Shown here in pieces: positions 60,803-64,000 of a stretch of 64,000 nucleotides of DNA (positions are counted from its first letter, which is position 1; each line of letters starts with the position of its first letter). The notes under the pieces are model-generated. The model was not told where the DNA came from. It ran no database searches and saw only the letters and a program-made list of their open reading frames with translations. Both the position numbers and the translations under genes were made by a program. The DNA lies in the NCBI RefSeq assembly GCF_026898155.1, contig NZ_CP114029.1, forward strand, positions 1,929,501 through 1,993,500. The letters run 5' to 3'. Origin of the DNA: Jiella pelagia. GTDB lineage: Bacteria; Pseudomonadota; Alphaproteobacteria; Rhizobiales; Rhizobiaceae.

Positions 60803-61378
60803 CTACGAAGCCATCTTCGGCCGCCAAGGGCGCACGTCGCCCGGTTTCACCGTCGATGTTTCCACTTTGGCCTGAGGTTCGGCCGGGCGCTCGGCCCGCC
60901 CCAGCGCCTCGATGAACTCCCGAATTTCTTCCCAGTTTCGCTCGCCGTCTGATCGGGCGACCAGCAAGCGCGCTTCCTCGTTCGTACTGTTCGGATCGGG
61001 AAGCGCCTTACGCTCTGGCAGGGACGCCTTGAGAACCGTCGAGAGCGGCGCGGCACTCGTTCCGGCCGGACCTTCGCAATCGCTCCCCTTCCGCCGCCGC
61101 GTCTCTTCCGCCGACATCAGGGCGTCGAGCGCCCGCCCGATGCCGGAAAGGGCGCCTCCAGCGCCGCCCGTCACCGGCGGACCGTCGAGCCGGGCGGCGA
61201 CGGTAATCTCACCCGAGCCGCCGTCGCCGGCATCCTGCGGACCGGCCGGAGAGCGACGAAGTCGCCCGTCGCCGCGGCGGCGATACTGGGTAAAATCGTC
61301 GTCGGAATCGTGTTGACGCTTGCACGTGGCGGAATAACCGCCGAGAAGGGCGGTGACCGCCGAAAAGTCGAATCCCAT
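60803..61378 (-). CDS. Hypothetical protein, low-complexity, cytoplasmic
   Basis: 191 residues. ATG 61378 has GGAGAAGG upstream (strong). N-terminus MGFDFSAVTALLGGYSATCKRQ, a charged middle (DSDDDFTQYRRRGDGRLRR), and a helical end (ERNWEEIREFIEALGRAERPAE). No signal peptide or membrane segment. Family not recognised. Supported mainly by start signal and codon pattern. Confidence 0.6.
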   Translation of the reverse strand: MGFDFSAVTALLGGYSATCKRQHDSDDDFTQYRRRGDGRLRRSPAGPQDAGDGGSGEITVAARLDGPPVTGGAGGALSGIGRALDALMSAEETRRRKGSDCEGPAGTSAAPLSTVLKASLPERKALPDPNSTNEEARLLVARSDGERNWEEIREFIEALGRAERPAEPQAKVETSTVKPGDVRPWRPKMAS

Positions 61379-61692
61379 TTGCCCTTCTCCAGCCGCGCTG
61401 AGGGAAGAACTTTGCGAAGTATCCACTGAATTTTTCTTTTCGGGCGCAGGACGTTTTTAACGAATCGCACGATTCGACCAATTCTCGCGCGATCGTGAAC
61501 TTTCCGGCGCCGGCGCTCTGGCTCTGGCTTTGGCTTTGGCTTTGGCTTTGGACGGTGAGGCAGATGCTCCGGGGGGGCCGGCCCTCTGCGGCCGATCTTG
61601 TCAGGCTGGCGCAAAAGGCCATCTTCCGCAGCGATCGAGCCGGTGACGCCCTGTTGCCGCGAACCCCATCGAGACAGGCGCGACAACCTTCC
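61379..61692. other. Intergenic region with hexamer repeat
   Basis: About 315 bases between a hypothetical minus-strand gene and an MFS gene. It contains the hexamer array 61516-61551 and a relatively AT-rich stretch (61420-61490) that could hold the promoters. Confidence 0.4.
61516..61551 (+). repeat. Hexanucleotide tandem repeat (six units)
   Basis: Two copies of CTCTGG followed by four copies of CTTTGG in tandem. Each unit is six bases, so change in copy number keeps frame. It lies about 140 bases upstream of the MFS start and in frame with it if a GTG at 61495 were used (Leu-Trp repeats), which I doubt. Confidence 0.85.
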
Positions 61693-62907
61693 ATGGCAGC
61701 CTATCGCGACATGCATTCACCCGTCGCGGCCGCAGCGACCCGTCGGCCCATGCTCGTGACGCTCATCATCGCCTCGGCGCTGTCGCCGCTCGCCATCAAC
61801 ATCTTCATCCCCTCGATGGCCTCGATCGCCAAGGATCTTTTGGCCGAGGAAGCGATCGTCGGCCTCGGCCTGTCGCTCTATCTCGCCGCGACGGCGCTGA
61901 TCCAGCTCGTCGCCGGGCCGCTTTCGGACCGCTACGGCCGCCGCCCTGTGATCATCGGCGGCATGGTGCTGTTCCTCGCCGGGACGCTCCTCTGCGTCCT
62001 TGCCGCCGACGTCTGGCTGTTCCTCGCCGGCCGCGTGGTCCAGGCGGCGAGCGCCACCGGCATCGCTCTGTCCCGCGCGATCGTCCGGGACGTCTTCGAG
62101 CGTGAGCGGGCCGCGGCGATGATCGGCTACGTCACCATGGGGCTTGCCGTGGCGCCGATGATCGGGCCGCTGATCGGCGGCTCGATCGACACGGCCTTCG
62201 GCTGGCGCTGGGTCTTCTGGCTGCTCTGCGCCATCGGCATCGTCACGATCGTCCTGCTTCTTGCCGATCTGTCGGAGACCAATCCCGAGCGCGGCAAGCC
62301 GATGCGCGAGCAATTCCAGAACTATGCGGCGCTCTTTGCCGCCGAGGCGTTCTGGATCTACGCCTTCGTCTCGGCGCTGATTTCGGCGGTGTTCTTCGCC
62401 TTTCTCGGCGGTGCGCCCTTCATCGCCGTCAATCTCCTCGGCATGACGCCGGCCGAATACGGCCTGTGGTTCGGGCTCTGCGCCGCCGGCTACATTCTCG
62501 GCAACTTCCTCACCGCCCAACTCTCCGAGCGGCTCGGCATCAAGACGCTGATGGTGACCGGAAGCGCGATTTCCATGTCCGCCGCCCTTCTCTCCCTCGG
62601 CTTCATCGCCGTCGGCTGGCTGGCACCGGCGACGGTGTTCGCGCCGATGTTCCTGGTCGGGATCGGCAACGGGCTGGCGACGCCCACCTCGACGGCGGGC
62701 GGCGTCAGCGTCGTCCCCCATGCGGCGGGCGCCGCGGCGGGCATGCTGGGCGCCCTGCAGATCGGCACCGGCGCGCTCGCCTCCTTCGCCGCCTCGCTGG
62801 TGGCCACCCGCTATGGCGGCCCGATCGGGCTGTTCGCGCTGATGGCGGCCTTCGGCTGCGGCTCGCTCCTCGTCGCCATGGCGGCGCGGCGGGTCCCCAG
62901 GGCTTGA
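61693..62907 (+). CDS. Bcr/CflA family MFS efflux transporter
   Basis: 404 residues, twelve helices. Motifs: LSPLAINIFIPSMASIAKDLLAEEAIVGLGLSLYLAATALIQLVAGPLSDRYGRRPVIIGG (family motif A, GPLSDRYGRRP) and RAIVRDVFERERAAAMIGYVTMGLAVAPMIGPLIGG (Bcr/CflA group). Drug or metabolite efflux by proton exchange; substrate unknown. ATG 61693 chosen (ATG 61711 possible). Followed by mobA after 11 bases. Confidence 0.93.
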   Translation: MAAYRDMHSPVAAAATRRPMLVTLIIASALSPLAINIFIPSMASIAKDLLAEEAIVGLGLSLYLAATALIQLVAGPLSDRYGRRPVIIGGMVLFLAGTLLCVLAADVWLFLAGRVVQAASATGIALSRAIVRDVFERERAAAMIGYVTMGLAVAPMIGPLIGGSIDTAFGWRWVFWLLCAIGIVTIVLLLADLSETNPERGKPMREQFQNYAALFAAEAFWIYAFVSALISAVFFAFLGGAPFIAVNLLGMTPAEYGLWFGLCAAGYILGNFLTAQLSERLGIKTLMVTGSAISMSAALLSLGFIAVGWLAPATVFAPMFLVGIGNGLATPTSTAGGVSVVPHAAGAAAGMLGALQIGTGALASFAASLVATRYGGPIGLFALMAAFGCGSLLVAMAARRVPRA

Positions 62908-62918
62908 CGGGCCGGCGG

Positions 62919-63569
62919 ATGGGCAAGCCGGCGGGCCTCATTCTCGCCGGGGGCCGCGGCAGCCGCATGGGCGGCGATGTCGCAAAGCCGTTGATCGAAC
63001 TCGCCGGCCGGCCTCTGATCGCCCATGTCATCGACAGGCTGGCGGCCCAAGTCGAACCGCTGCTCATCGCAGCTCCCTTGGACCAGGGTTTCGAGCGCCT
63101 CGGCTTGACGCTTGCGCCGGACCGGCGGCAGGGCCTTCTGGGCCCTCTGGCAGGCATCGAGGCGGGGCTACTGACCCTGGCCGAAATGGGCGGCTCCGAT
63201 ACGGCCGGAGGCATGCCGCGACAGCTGCTTGTCGTGCCGGGCGACACGCCGTTTCTGCCGGACGATCTCGCCGAAAGCCTGCAATCCTTGGCCGGTGACC
63301 GCCCGGTGATCGCGCGCTTCAAGAACCGGTCGCAACCGGCGACGAGCCTCTGGCCGGTGTCGACCCTCGTTCATCTCACAGAGTGGCTCGATGCGGAGAA
63401 GCCGTTGGCGATTCGCGCCTTTCTGCAATGGACCGGTTATCGGGAGGCGGAGATCGAACCGATCGCCGACGCACCCGGCAAAGATCCGTTCTTCAACGTC
63501 AATACGCCGGCCGATCTCGCCCATGCCGCAAATTTTCTCGCCAAAGGCAGCCACGAGCACTTCAACTGA
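62919..63569 (+). CDS. mobA: Molybdenum cofactor guanylyltransferase MobA
   Basis: 216 residues. Nucleotidyltransferase start GLILAGGRGSRMGGDVAKPLIELAGRPLIAHVIDRL, VVPGDTPFLPDDLAESL (metal-binding Asp), and FFNVNTPADLAHA at the end. It adds GMP to molybdopterin. ATG 62919. Likely co-transcribed with the MFS gene upstream. Confidence 0.94.
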   Translation: MGKPAGLILAGGRGSRMGGDVAKPLIELAGRPLIAHVIDRLAAQVEPLLIAAPLDQGFERLGLTLAPDRRQGLLGPLAGIEAGLLTLAEMGGSDTAGGMPRQLLVVPGDTPFLPDDLAESLQSLAGDRPVIARFKNRSQPATSLWPVSTLVHLTEWLDAEKPLAIRAFLQWTGYREAEIEPIADAPGKDPFFNVNTPADLAHAANFLAKGSHEHFN

Positions 63570-63733
63570 GCCGCCCGCGGCACGAGGAAAGTGCTCATCG
63601 GACACGCAAGTGTTGCTTTCGCCGCTCGAACAATGGCAGCATGCCTTCCAGCCAAGCATGCTCATTCGTGCGCCAGCCGCGTGCGGAGCCAAACGATAAC
63701 GACACTCGTTTCCTGACGACTAAGAGGTATTAA

Positions 63734-64000
63734 ATGCGTCTAACCCATTCATTCGCTCTCGCCGCCGCTCTCGCCAGCCTGTTCGCAGGCACCGCGATGG
63801 CTCAGGAGAGCGATGCCGACAAGGACTGGTCGAAGGTCGTGATCGGCACCGAAGGCGCCTATCCGCCGTTCAACTTCCTCGACGCCTCGGGTGAACTGAA
63901 GGGCTTCGACGTCGACATCGCCAAGGCGCTGTGCGCTGAGATGAAGGTCGAATGCACCTTCGTCACCCAGGATTGGGACGGCATGATCCCGGCGCTGCAG
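63734..64000 (+). CDS. Amino-acid ABC transporter substrate-binding protein, 3' end beyond window
   Basis: First 89 residues: signal peptide ([24 protein letters not shown]), then [58 protein letters not shown]. This is the start of a family 3 solute-binding protein for polar amino acids (lysine/arginine/ornithine/histidine type). Ligand cannot be fixed. The rest and any permease genes lie outside. Confidence 0.93.
   Translation, partial: MRLTHSFALAAALASLFAGTAMAQESDADKDWSKVVIGTEGAYPPFNFLDASGELKGFDVDIAKALCAEMKVECTFVTQDWDGMIPALQ

Overview
The window reads as chromosomal DNA of a GC-rich alphaproteobacterium of the order Hyphomicrobiales (Rhizobiales). The evidence is an aerobic cobalamin operon (cobN, cobO, cobW, cobU, bluB, cbtAB), the NAGGN osmoprotectant genes, a seven-subunit Mrp antiporter, ergothioneine genes, Omp25/31-type porin, and rhizobial-style palindromic intergenic repeats. 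A marine or saline-tolerant member such as an Aurantimonadaceae is plausible but is only an inference. I saw no rRNA, tRNA, CRISPR array or insertion sequence.

Layout. 1-4.2 kb: truncated diguanylate cyclase, GNAT, ccmC-ccmD-ccmG, a parDE toxin-antitoxin pair and a Nudix hydrolase. 4.3-9.3 kb: c-type cytochrome, porin, PfkB sugar kinase, and pcaD-pcaB. 9.3-18.3 kb: one long minus-strand B12 operon behind a cobalamin riboswitch. 18.4-25.7 kb: GAF-GGDEF-EAL protein, then the asnB-like / ngg / M42 peptidase genes for N-acetylglutaminylglutamine amide, followed by a small membrane protein. 25.9-28.2 kb: a lower-GC orphan gene for a 767-residue protein with a PD-(D/E)XK-like nuclease core. 28.6-35.9 kb: Mrp antiporter operon mnhA-G with a DUF423 gene and an SDR gene downstream. 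36.3-43 kb: oligopeptidase B, a repeat element, egtB-egtD, amidohydrolase and aldolase. 43.2-50.9 kb: HD-GYP, hslV, hisB-DUF2628-hisH, methyltransferase, M42 peptidase, and a CYTH/CHAD pair. 50.9-64 kb: SDR, DeoR regulator, MFS, GMC oxidoreductase, SRAP, GST, FMN-binding protein, DUF971, moaA, two hypotheticals, MFS-mobA and a truncated amino-acid-binding protein.

The most striking observation is not a gene. Eight frame breaks, in seven different genes (pcaB, cobN twice, ngg, SDR, mnhD, hslV) plus a DUF971 gene, all fall at the same heptamer GAGGCTC / GAGCCTC. In every case deleting one base, which restores the palindrome GAGCTC, gives a continuous full-length protein with conserved family residues. 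Six GAGCTC sites in the window are intact. The simplest explanation is a consensus error at a modified GAGCTC motif (for example a methylated restriction-modification site read by long-read sequencing). A biological cause cannot be excluded from this sequence alone. I annotate these genes as full-length CDS and flag the break. One further gene (CYTH) is broken differently, by a probable one-base loss in a G run.

Functionally the window joins cofactor supply (B12, molybdopterin, cytochrome c maturation), salt and redox stress protection (NAGGN dipeptide, Mrp Na+/H+ antiport, ergothioneine), c-di-GMP signalling (three proteins) and general metabolism.
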